DNA from: Paludibacter sp. | GTDB taxonomy: Bacteria > Bacteroidota > Bacteroidia > Bacteroidales > Paludibacteraceae | Assembly (NCBI GenBank): GCA_028692715.1 | Contig: JAQUWU010000031.1 | Coordinates: forward strand, 1 to 60,777 | Direction: 5' to 3' | Length of the DNA: 60,777 nt | Part shown: positions 37,437 to 45,083 of the stretch, piece after piece | How the letters are laid out: each line of letters opens with the position of its first letter | How positions within the stretch are numbered: the stretch's first letter is position 1 | Translations under genes and position numbers: made by a program | The notes under the pieces: model-generated | Databases searched by the model: none | What the model was told of the DNA's origin: nothing | The model's input: only the letters and a program-made list of their open reading frames with translations

Positions 37437-38123
37437 ATGAAAAAACAAGTTTCCGTCGCCTTTATGGTGAGTGGGCTGCTATTTACAGTATGCCTTATAG
37501 TCTCTAACATTGTTGAGCAAAAATTAATTCAAATCGGGCCTATCGAAGCCACTGCCGGATTGCTCATTTTCCCCATTTCGTACATTATAAACGACTTAAT
37601 AGCCGAAGTTTGGGGCTATCGTAAGGTGCGTTTAATTATCTGGAACGGTTTCCTGATGAACTTTCTAGCGGTAGCTATTTTCCGGTTAAGTATTTGGGCG
37701 CCAGGCTCAGCCAATTTCACTCCGGAACATCAATCGGCTTTCGAGATGATTCTCGGAAATACCCAACGCATTGTAGCAGCAAGTTTCGTCGCATTTTTAT
37801 TTGGTGCATTCCTGAATGCCTTCGTGATGAGCAAAATGAAAATTATGCAACATGGACGAGGTTTTTCCATTCGAGCCATCGCTTCCACCATTGTGGGTGA
37901 AGGTGCTGACTCTATCGTTTTCTTTGCGCTGGCTTTTTCCGGAATTATCCCAACGAATGCATTAATCATGCTAATCATTACACAAACAGCTATGAAAACG
38001 GCTTACGAAATTATTGCATTACCACTCACTAACTTTTTGGTAAAATGGGTGAAAAAACACGAAGGAACCGATGTCTACGACAATGGGATTTCGTATAACC
38101 CGCTAAATATCAGAGATATTTAG
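37437..38123 (+). CDS. yhhQ: Queuosine precursor transporter, YhhQ/VUT family
   Basis: 228 residues and about six membrane helices, family COG1738, which imports preQ0/preQ1 for queuosine synthesis. ASTIVGEGADSIVFF and IINDLIAEVWGYRKVR are the characteristic segments. The open frame runs 15 codons upstream, but that ATG (37392) lies in the loop of a leader hairpin and inside the candidate riboswitch, so ATG 37437 (KKQVSVAFMVSGL) is preferred. A strong terminator follows the gene. It is transcribed alone, in keeping with riboswitch control. Confidence 0.9.
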   Translation: MKKQVSVAFMVSGLLFTVCLIVSNIVEQKLIQIGPIEATAGLLIFPISYIINDLIAEVWGYRKVRLIIWNGFLMNFLAVAIFRLSIWAPGSANFTPEHQSAFEMILGNTQRIVAASFVAFLFGAFLNAFVMSKMKIMQHGRGFSIRAIASTIVGEGADSIVFFALAFSGIIPTNALIMLIITQTAMKTAYEIIALPLTNFLVKWVKKHEGTDVYDNGISYNPLNIRDI

Positions 38124-38143
38124 TAATAGCACGCAACTAAAAG

Positions 38144-38177
38144 CAGTTTCAGAATTCTTTCCGAAACTGTTTTTTTT
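38144..38177 (+). terminator. Intrinsic terminator of yhhQ
   Basis: CAGTTTC (38144-38150) pairs with GAAACTG (38163-38169), followed by a run of eight T. MITE copy 3 begins at the last T of this run. Confidence 0.85.
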
Positions 38178-38438
38178 AAGTCAATGGAACAAATTAATGT
38201 AGCATTTAGAAACATTAATAGAACGCTGATTTTCGCTGATTTATCGGAAAATGAAGGATAAAACAAAACGGATTTTTCTTGCCTTCGGCAAGATGATTAA
38301 GACGCAACTATCTGTAAATCATTCCGATTTATCGGAATTTAAATCCGTTTTTTCAAATCCACTCTATCAGTGAAAATCAGCGTTCTATTCTTAAATATTT
38401 TCATGCAAAATACGACATTATTTGTTTTCAATTACTTA
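38177..38438 (+). mobile_element. Family A foldback MITE-like element, copy 3
   Basis: 262 bp, same length and orientation as copies 1 and 2. A few substitutions occur, for example TAAGTCAATGG at the left end and AGCATTTAG for ACCATTTAG. It is wedged between the yhhQ terminator T-run and the corA promoter. Confidence 0.85.
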
Positions 38439-38463
38439 TATCAGTTGCTAAAATAAAAAATTA

Positions 38464-38471
38464 TATCTTTG
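38464..38471 (+). promoter_or_regulatory. -7 box (TATCTTTG) of the corA-like gene
   Basis: Perfect TAnnTTTG, 26 bp past the right end of MITE copy 3. Any -33 element must therefore lie next to or inside the element's end. Confidence 0.55.
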
Positions 38472-38494
38472 TAAATTACATAATATTTGAAGCT

Positions 38495-39559
38495 ATGTCA
38501 AGATTTACTAAAAAGAAGAAAGAAGAAATTGGTCTTTCACCTTTTGCGCTTGTTTTCCGTGGTCAACAGAAAACCGAAAAAATAGGAATACGCATGATTG
38601 ATTTCGACAAAGAAAATGTCAGGGAAATCGATATTAATTCCATTAAAGAGATAAACCCATATAAAGACTCTGAGACAATTAGTTGGTTGAATATTGATGG
38701 GTTACACAACGAGAAGTTGATGGAGGAAATAGCAGAGATGTTTCAGTTGGAGCAAAATGTTCTTTCCGATGTAATGAATCCTTCTATTCGACCGAAAATT
38801 CAGGAGTTAGAGAATGGCATTTTTCTAACCATTAAAATGCTTCAATATAACGAACAGGATGAAAAATTATCTATTGAAAATTTAAGCCTTATTGTTCAGG
38901 ATGATTTTTTAATATCGTTTCAGGAGCAAAAAGGAGACGTTTTTGAACCTGTGCGTGACAGATTGAGAAAACACAAAAGTAAAATCAGAACTTCAGGTGC
39001 CGATTATCTTATGTTTGCCTTAGTGGATATTGTGGTGGATAATTATATTTATATTATCGGGCAGTTAGGCGATAAAATAGAAACATTGGAAGAACAAATG
39101 ACTACCGATCCTGATAAAGAATTGCTCAATGACATTAACTTTTTCAAAATAGAACTTAACTTTCTTCGTAAAAATGTAAAACCGGCTAAAGAAATGATTT
39201 TGAATCTGGCTAAATTGGAATCAGATTTTATTAAAGACGAAAACAAAATTCATTTTAAAGAATTGCAGGATAATATTAACGAAGCTTCCGAACTTTCGGA
39301 TAGTTATCGTGAAATTTTATATGACCAACTGAATATATATCACACCACCATGAGTACCAAACTAAATGATATCATGCGGGTTCTTACGGTCTTTTCAGTC
39401 ATTTTTATTCCTTTAACGTTTATTGCAGGAATTTATGGAACAAATTTTGATAATGTTCCCGAGCTTCACTGGCCCTACGGATATTATATTATGTGGGCGG
39501 TAATGTTGATAACCACCTTGTTTATGCTTTGGTTTTTTAAACGAAAAAAATGGTTTTGA
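38495..39559 (+). CDS. corA: CorA-family divalent cation channel with a GTN variant signature
   Basis: 354 residues. A large cytoplasmic alpha/beta and helical N-terminal part (residues 1-290) is followed by two C-terminal membrane helices and a basic tail (FFKRKKWF), as in CorA magnesium/cobalt channels. The pore signature, normally YGMNF, reads YGTNF at residues 314-318, followed by PELHWPYGYY. The substituted codon is ACA at 39440-39442. GMN is nearly invariant in CorA, while zinc-exporting ZntB proteins use GIN, so ion choice is open. Everything else, including length, looks normal. Confidence 0.88.
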   Translation: MSRFTKKKKEEIGLSPFALVFRGQQKTEKIGIRMIDFDKENVREIDINSIKEINPYKDSETISWLNIDGLHNEKLMEEIAEMFQLEQNVLSDVMNPSIRPKIQELENGIFLTIKMLQYNEQDEKLSIENLSLIVQDDFLISFQEQKGDVFEPVRDRLRKHKSKIRTSGADYLMFALVDIVVDNYIYIIGQLGDKIETLEEQMTTDPDKELLNDINFFKIELNFLRKNVKPAKEMILNLAKLESDFIKDENKIHFKELQDNINEASELSDSYREILYDQLNIYHTTMSTKLNDIMRVLTVFSVIFIPLTFIAGIYGTNFDNVPELHWPYGYYIMWAVMLITTLFMLWFFKRKKWF

Positions 39560-39680
39560 TTTTTTTTACAATTTGGTTGTATCTAATATTAGATGCTTTT
39601 TTATTGAACGATTTATCTCTTAATTTGTTTTAAATGATTACTTACTCAACTTTAATAATGACTTTGAAATAAAACCCAGT

Positions 39681-41219
39681 ATGGAAGAAGAAAATAAAAA
39701 AGCGAAGAATAATCCCATCGAAAACCAGATTCTTGTTATTTACGGTTCGAATGGTGATTTAGCTAAGCGGAAATTAATGCCGGCCATTTTTCAGCTTTAT
39801 ATTGACAATTTATTGCCCGAAAATTTTGCCGTGATTGGTGCAGGAAGTCAGGAAAAAGATGAAGAAACCAACAGGAAAGAAATTAAAGCAAATATGAAGG
39901 ATTTTGTAGCTAATAAAGTGAAAGAAAATCCTGAAAAGTTAAAATCTTTTTTGAATCACGTATACTATAAAAAAGTTCATAACCAAACCGAAGAAGATTT
40001 TGCCGGATTGAAAGCCTATATTGATGAACTGTCAGCAAAACTAGTCCTTCCGCAAAACATAATTTATTATTTTTCCATTCCACCTTTTTTGTACGAAGTG
40101 GTGGCGGCTCATATGATCAAATTCGGATTGAACAACGAAAACAACGGTTGGAAGCGAATTATTGTTGAGAAACCATTTGGCTATAGTTATGATACTGCTA
40201 TCGATTTAGATAAAAAAATCAGAACAGGTTTTAACGAAGATCAAATTTACCGTATCGACCATTATTTGGGAAAAGAAACGGTTCAGAATATTATGGTAAC
40301 ACGTTTCTCTAATGGTTTCTTCGAACCTATATGGAACCGAAAATATGTAGACAGAGTTGAAATAACTTCGGCCGAAAAAATCGGAGTAGGAAGTCGTGGA
40401 GGGTATTATGATACTTCAGGTGCTATGCGTGACATGATTCAAAACCACTTATTACAAGTGTTGGCTGTTGTGGCAATGGAACCGCCTTCCATCTTCGATT
40501 CAGAATCCATTCGTAATGAAAGTGTAAAAGTGTTACAGTCTTTGCGACCCATTAAAACGGATGAAATTGCTAAACATGTAGTTCGCGGACAATATATCGA
40601 AACGTTTGTTGATGACGTAACACAAAAAGGATATCGCCAGGAAAAAGATGTTAAACCAGATTCGAAAACAGAAACTTTTGTTGCGCTAAAATTATTCGTC
40701 GATAATTGGCGTTGGGGTGATGTACCCTTTTATATACGTACAGGAAAACATTTACCCGATAGAGTTACCGAAGTGGTTATCCATTTGAAACCGGCTCCGC
40801 ATCAGCTTTTCAAACAACGTTGTGTAGCGCAGTCCACCAATATGATTATTCTTCGTATTAGTCCGGATGCAGGAGTAGCCGTTGATTTTGGTATGAAAAT
40901 TCCGGGTGCAGGCTACAAAGTTCAGAATGTAAACATGGCTTTCCATTATTCCGATTTGGCCGAAAATAAAATATCAGAAGCTTATGAAAGGTTACTGTTG
41001 GATTGTATGATTGGCGATTCAACACTTTATGCACGTGCCGATGCAGTGAAGGCCAGCTGGAAATTTGTTGATCCGATTTTAAAAGCATGGAAAAATAACC
41101 CTGACATTCCGTTATATTTTTACGAATGCAATACCTGGGGACCAAAAGAGGCAAATGCTCTTTTCAATGATAAAGAATTAAAATGGAGAGCTCCATTTAA
41201 AAAATTTAAAACGGAATAA
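39681..41219 (+). CDS. zwf: Glucose-6-phosphate 1-dehydrogenase
   Basis: 512 residues, the first step of the oxidative pentose phosphate pathway, producing NADPH and 6-phosphogluconolactone. The nucleotide-binding motif YGSNGDLAKRKLMPA lies near residue 24 and the active-site signature RIDHYLGKE near residues 191-199, with EKPFG before it. It ends 1 bp before pgl, so the two are certainly co-transcribed. The 6-phosphogluconate dehydrogenase gene (gnd), which often leads this operon in relatives, is not upstream here; a CorA-like gene is. Confidence 0.97.
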   Translation: MEEENKKAKNNPIENQILVIYGSNGDLAKRKLMPAIFQLYIDNLLPENFAVIGAGSQEKDEETNRKEIKANMKDFVANKVKENPEKLKSFLNHVYYKKVHNQTEEDFAGLKAYIDELSAKLVLPQNIIYYFSIPPFLYEVVAAHMIKFGLNNENNGWKRIIVEKPFGYSYDTAIDLDKKIRTGFNEDQIYRIDHYLGKETVQNIMVTRFSNGFFEPIWNRKYVDRVEITSAEKIGVGSRGGYYDTSGAMRDMIQNHLLQVLAVVAMEPPSIFDSESIRNESVKVLQSLRPIKTDEIAKHVVRGQYIETFVDDVTQKGYRQEKDVKPDSKTETFVALKLFVDNWRWGDVPFYIRTGKHLPDRVTEVVIHLKPAPHQLFKQRCVAQSTNMIILRISPDAGVAVDFGMKIPGAGYKVQNVNMAFHYSDLAENKISEAYERLLLDCMIGDSTLYARADAVKASWKFVDPILKAWKNNPDIPLYFYECNTWGPKEANALFNDKELKWRAPFKKFKTE

Positions 41220-41220
41220 T

Positions 41221-41949
41221 ATGTACGAAAATCTTCATGTATTTGATTCTCCATACGATACTGCGCATGCTGTTGCAGAGATAATTTTGGAGAAAGCAAA
41301 AGAGAAACATAAACTCTCGCTTCCATTAAATATTGCTGTTTCAGGTGGTAATACACCAAAAATTCTTTTTACAATTCTTACAACCGATTTTTCAGAATCA
41401 ATTCCTTGGAATATTATCCGACTTTTTTGGGTGGACGAACGCTGTGTGCCACCCACACATCCCGATAGTAATTTTGGAATGACTTATGAAAGTTTATTGA
41501 AACATTTACCCATTCACGATACAAATATTTTTAGAATGGATGGTGAAATTAATCCGGAAAAAGAAGCAATACGTTATCAGAAAGTTCTCGAAAAAGAGCT
41601 TCCTACAAATAATGGTTTTCCTCAATTTGACCTTATATTACTTGGAATGGGCGATGATGGACATACAGCTTCAATTTTTCCAAATGATTTGAGTTTGTTA
41701 AAATCACCAGAATTGGTTTCAGTAGGAATTCATCCAACTACCGGACAAAAAAGAATTACGCTCACAGGACAAACGATTAATCAGGCAAAAGAAATAATTT
41801 TTCTTATCACCGGTAACAGTAAGGCTGATGTTTTACGCCAGATTATTCATCACGAACCTACTTTTGAAAAATATCCAGCAGCCTTTATTCATACAAATTC
41901 GGGTAACGTAGAGTTTTATATCGATAAAGCAGCCGCTTCGCAGTTTTAA
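41221..41949 (+). CDS. pgl: 6-phosphogluconolactonase
   Basis: 242 residues of the SOL/DevB type, hydrolysing the lactone made by Zwf. AVSGGNTPK, WVDERCVPP, LGMGDDGHTASIFP and LTGQTINQAKEIIF are the diagnostic segments. The start codon follows the zwf stop after one base, showing translational coupling. Length is normal. It is the last gene of the operon; a repeat-like spacer follows. Confidence 0.96.
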   Translation: MYENLHVFDSPYDTAHAVAEIILEKAKEKHKLSLPLNIAVSGGNTPKILFTILTTDFSESIPWNIIRLFWVDERCVPPTHPDSNFGMTYESLLKHLPIHDTNIFRMDGEINPEKEAIRYQKVLEKELPTNNGFPQFDLILLGMGDDGHTASIFPNDLSLLKSPELVSVGIHPTTGQKRITLTGQTINQAKEIIFLITGNSKADVLRQIIHHEPTFEKYPAAFIHTNSGNVEFYIDKAAASQF

Positions 41950-41997
41950 ATTATCAATTTGAGTTTAAATAAATAAAAACATTTTTATAGAAAACGA

Positions 41998-42280
41998 TCG
42001 TTAGTTATAAAATATTATTTTCTCACAAAGGGAATATACCGTGTATCGGTAATTTCAAAGGTCACAAAGAAAAACTGATGGTTTTTCTTTTTAGCATCTT
42101 AATACAAGAACTTCTAATTCCACAATATGCAAATATATTGCAATTTTGCATTAAAAAAAATAAGCCGCAAGAAAAACCAATAAAACTTTCTTTTTATTTA
42201 TTGCACTGGTTTATAAGAATATAAATTCTTTTGTGCCTAAGTATTGAGAAAAAACGTATCCAAAATATTATTTCTATAGA
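41998..42280. repeat. Intergenic spacer with weak similarity to family B repeats
   Basis: About 280 bp after pgl. GTTAGTTATAAAATATTATT recalls the GTTCGTTATAAAAT ends of the element at 50676, and GCAATTTTGCAT-type and AAGAAAAAC/GTTTTTCTT inverted pairs are present. No clean partner end was found, so the call is tentative. No gene is seen. Confidence 0.35.
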
Positions 42281-42289
42281 AAACTTCTT

Positions 42290-42297
42290 TAATTTTG
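42290..42297 (+). promoter_or_regulatory. -7 box (TAATTTTG) for the secreted unknown gene
   Basis: Matches TAnnTTTG, 23 bp before the ATG at 42321. Confidence 0.5.
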
Positions 42298-42320
42298 GAC
42301 TCAATTTAAAAATCTTTTAA

Positions 42321-43247
42321 ATGAAGAAAATTTTATTCGTGCTAAATGTATTGGTATTTACACTTCCTATTTACAGTCAAATCAATTCTGCCGATTCAAC
42401 GGTACAGGTTATTGGCTATTGGGACAAAAATGAAAAACAAACTTATATTATCACCGAAAATAGTTATCAGGTTAAAAATTCTACCGACACTATAAACCGA
42501 CAGTTGTATACTTACAATGTTGATGTAGAAATATCAGACTCTACCGCAAATAGCTATATTGTTAAATGGCTTTACACAAATTTCAATATTAAGGAGAGTG
42601 CTAATCCTGTATTAGCAAAACTTATTTCTCTCAGCGACAGTTTATCTGTAATTTTTAAAACTGATGAATATGGTTCATTTCAAGAGGTTTTGAATTGGGA
42701 GGAAGGACGTGATTTTATAAAAAAATCCTGTGAATTATTAAAGCCAGAATTTAAAACGATTCCAAATTTCGATAAAGTTATTGACCAGATAAAGAATCTT
42801 TATTCCAGTAAAGAATCAATTGAAAATTCTGCTATTGATGAAATTCATCAATTTTATGCTTTTCATGGAGTAAAATACAAATTAGACGAAGAAATTAATG
42901 CAGATATTAAAATCCCAAACATTTATGGAGGCAAACCTTTCGATGCATTGCTTACCGGAATGTTGGAACAAATTAATGCAGAAGATGACAATGCTATTTT
43001 CAGAATGTGGCAGACTGCCGATTCAAAGCAGGTCACTGATGCAGCGTATGACTATTTAAATTCAATGCAACAAACGATGAAAGTTCCCGAAGTGAAAAGA
43101 GAAGATTTCCCTGTTTCAACCAACGATGTTCGAACAGCTTCGAGTATCGATGGCGATACTGGTTGGGTGCTTTATAGTATTCAAACCAAAGAAATTGTAG
43201 CAGATAATATCCTACAGGTAAATGAACGTAGCATAGAACTTCAATAA
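42321..43247 (+). CDS. Secreted protein of unknown function
   Basis: 308 residues with a signal peptide (MKKILFVLNVLVFTLPIYS, cut before QIN) and no lipobox cysteine. The mature part mixes beta strands (QVIGYWDKNEKQTYIITENS) with helices (DKVIDQIKNLYSSKESIENS). No catalytic motif or named family is recognised. It is followed 10 bp later by a DUF1080 protein, so the pair is likely one operon acting in the periplasm or at the surface. It may be taxonomically narrow. Confidence 0.75.
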   Translation: MKKILFVLNVLVFTLPIYSQINSADSTVQVIGYWDKNEKQTYIITENSYQVKNSTDTINRQLYTYNVDVEISDSTANSYIVKWLYTNFNIKESANPVLAKLISLSDSLSVIFKTDEYGSFQEVLNWEEGRDFIKKSCELLKPEFKTIPNFDKVIDQIKNLYSSKESIENSAIDEIHQFYAFHGVKYKLDEEINADIKIPNIYGGKPFDALLTGMLEQINAEDDNAIFRMWQTADSKQVTDAAYDYLNSMQQTMKVPEVKREDFPVSTNDVRTASSIDGDTGWVLYSIQTKEIVADNILQVNERSIELQ

Positions 43248-43257
43248 ATATTTAATT

Positions 43258-43872
43258 ATGAACAAAAATTTAGTTATCATTCTTTTTATTATTCTTATTC
43301 CGGTGTTTGGTTTTTCGAAAAACAAACAGAATAAAGAAAACTGTTTAAAATCGTCGGATTGGGAATATGTGATTAAAGACAAATCGGTCAATCCAACCGA
43401 TGTTTTCAAGGTTGAAAATGGAATAATGAATGTTACTGGAATTTCATCAGGATATTTCAGAACTAAAAAAAGCTATAGTAAATATGTATTGACACTTGAT
43501 TGGCGTTGGACAAAGAAACTGGGGAATAGTGGTGTGCTGATTCATATACAACCAAAAGATAGCATTTGGCCTGTTTGTTATCAAGTACAACAAAAAGCAG
43601 ATGCCGCTGGCGATATTATTTGCATGAACGGACTTTGGGCAAAAGAATGTACCGACTCAGTAAAATTTACGATTGCCAAAAAGCTTCCGTCAAACGAACG
43701 TCCACTAGGCGAATGGAATTCAATGAAAATAATTTGCCGAAAGAACTTAATAAAAGTGTATGTGAATGGTGTTTTTCAAAATAAAATCACGAAATTAACA
43801 GTAAATGAAGGCTTTATTGGTTTTCAGAATGAAGGCACTCCTATTGAATTCAAAAATATTTGTATAAAATAA
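43258..43872 (+). CDS. DUF1080 protein (3-keto-disaccharide hydrolase-like)
   Basis: 204 residues: signal peptide (about residues 1-20, ending VFGFS), then a single concanavalin-like beta-sandwich of the DUF1080 type. Markers are LTLDWRWTKKLGNSGVLIHI, WPVCYQVQQKADAAGDI, GEWNSMKIICR and YVNGVFQNK followed by GFIGFQNEG and FKNICIK. Some DUF1080 proteins cleave 3-keto-glycosides; others may only bind carbohydrate. No oxidoreductase that would supply keto-sugars is adjacent, so the role is open. Confidence 0.85.
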   Translation: MNKNLVIILFIILIPVFGFSKNKQNKENCLKSSDWEYVIKDKSVNPTDVFKVENGIMNVTGISSGYFRTKKSYSKYVLTLDWRWTKKLGNSGVLIHIQPKDSIWPVCYQVQQKADAAGDIICMNGLWAKECTDSVKFTIAKKLPSNERPLGEWNSMKIICRKNLIKVYVNGVFQNKITKLTVNEGFIGFQNEGTPIEFKNICIK

Positions 43873-43929
43873 TTTGATTCAACAAAATATTTATTTTTTT
43901 CAATCATAAATTACATGAATAGTAAATAC

Positions 43930-44342
43930 CTTAACTTTCGCAAGTTCTCATATAGGGGTTTCCACCCCTAGCCCCGACCTACTTTTTGCCTTGACGCAAA
44001 AAGTAGGCAAAAAAGTCAAGACTACGCCCGCTTCACTCGAAAAACTTACGCTCGGTAAGCTCAAATCGTCCAAACTCATTCCGACGAAATACGTCGAAAC
44101 TCAAACAAGGACGATTTTTAACCGCTTACCTCACTTGTTTTTCGGTTCACCAGCCGAGGTCGCACATTCAAGAACGACATCGGTATACGATAAAACGTAT
44201 TTTAACTTATAGTAGAAAGATCACGAGAAACTATATGCAATATTTATTCGATGAAATAGAATTTTATAACCAGCTCATTATCAATATATAAATTTAGATA
44301 TATTAATATTTATCAATAAGTTAAATGCTTGCGAAAGTTGAG
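43930..44342. mobile_element. Possible small element bounded by 15-bp inverted repeats
   Basis: CTTAACTTTCGCAAG (43930-43944) and CTTGCGAAAGTTGAG (44328-44342) are inverted copies with one mismatch, about 400 bp apart. They enclose the GC-richer repeat at 43955-44161. No open frame of substance lies between them. It may be a non-autonomous element or the remnant of one. Confidence 0.45.
43955..44161 (+). repeat. Dispersed GC-rich repeat, copy in plus orientation
   Basis: Includes a perfect 11-bp hairpin CTACTTTTTGC/GCAAAAAGTAG (43979-44006) and the text CGCTTCACTC, GGTAAGCTCAAATCGTCCAA, TCACTTGTTTTTCGGTTCAC. The same text recurs inverted at 44784-45038. The base composition is clearly richer in GC than the surroundings. 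The small open frames here are not genes. Confidence 0.65.
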
Positions 44343-44400
44343 TAAATACTTGTTTCAACTTTATAATAGCAGATATTGTGGATGATCTTTAATAATAATT

Positions 44401-44428
44401 AGGGTTGTCCGGAAATCCGAACAACCCT
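44401..44428. repeat. Isolated near-perfect hairpin AGGGTTGTCCGGA/TCCGAACAACCCT
   Basis: The 13-bp arms pair at 12 positions with a two-base loop, lying in otherwise featureless AT-rich DNA. It is followed by AAAAGTTTTG rather than a clean T-run. It could be a bidirectional terminator or the scar of an inverted-repeat-bounded element. Confidence 0.5.
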
Positions 44429-44783
44429 AAAAGTTTTGTAAACAATAGACAAAAGAATCAGTTAAGCGTTTGTTGTATTATCAATCTAAAATAAACTGTT
44501 AACTGAATATCAAAAAAAATCACTAGCCAAAACTGAATCTAAATGAATGCTACAAATATATAATTTGTAGCATTTTTTAGCAAAGCAATAGGTATATTTT
44601 TTGAAGCAAAATGTAAAAAACACTATATATATTAATTGTTTATTGCCAAATATCTTCTGTTTCTGAATGTCAAAATTGTTTGTATTATGCTAATACATCC
44701 TATTTTAGTTAGAATCGAAAGAATAATTTTTAATGATTATCCGCAATGTATACAATTATTCTAAATTTTCAGTTGATGGGATT

Positions 44784-45038
44784 GACCTCGTTCGGTGAAC
44801 CAAAAAACAAGTGAGAAAGGCGCAAAAATACTCCTGTTTGACGACCGAAGGGAGGAGTTTGGAGGATTTTAGCCTTTCGAGCGATAGTTTTTTGAGTGAA
44901 GCGGACGCAGTCTATAAACATTTTACCTTTGTTCCCTCTCCAGTTGGAGAGGGTGTCCGAAGGACGGGTGAGGTATTTTTGCTTACTTTTTTGCATCAAG
45001 GCAAAAAAGTGAGTAGGGTTATAGGGGCAAAGCCCCTG
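44784..45038 (-). repeat. Dispersed GC-rich repeat, inverted copy
   Basis: The reverse complement carries GGGGCTTTGCCCCT, CTCACTTTTTTGCCTTGATG, CGCTTCACTCAAAAAAC and TCACTTGTTTTTTGGTTCAC, the same order as the plus copy at 43955. It also contains a REP-like CCCTCTCCAGTTGGAGAGGG palindrome (near 44935-44955), absent from the other copy. The two copies form a long inverted repeat around about 620 bp. Confidence 0.65.
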
Positions 45039-45083
45039 TTAAAGATATGCTGTACATTATGCGGATAATCATATAATTTTTTT

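Noticed and set aside
43991-44212. 73-codon frame in the repeat island, and its minus-strand counterpart at 44769-44999
   Set aside because: Both are translations of the dispersed GC-rich repeat; no start context or protein similarity.
44401-44428. Hairpin read as the two joined ends of an IS1595-type element
   Set aside because: The resemblance to IS1595 ends is from memory only and no element lies beside it, so it is listed only as an unexplained hairpin.
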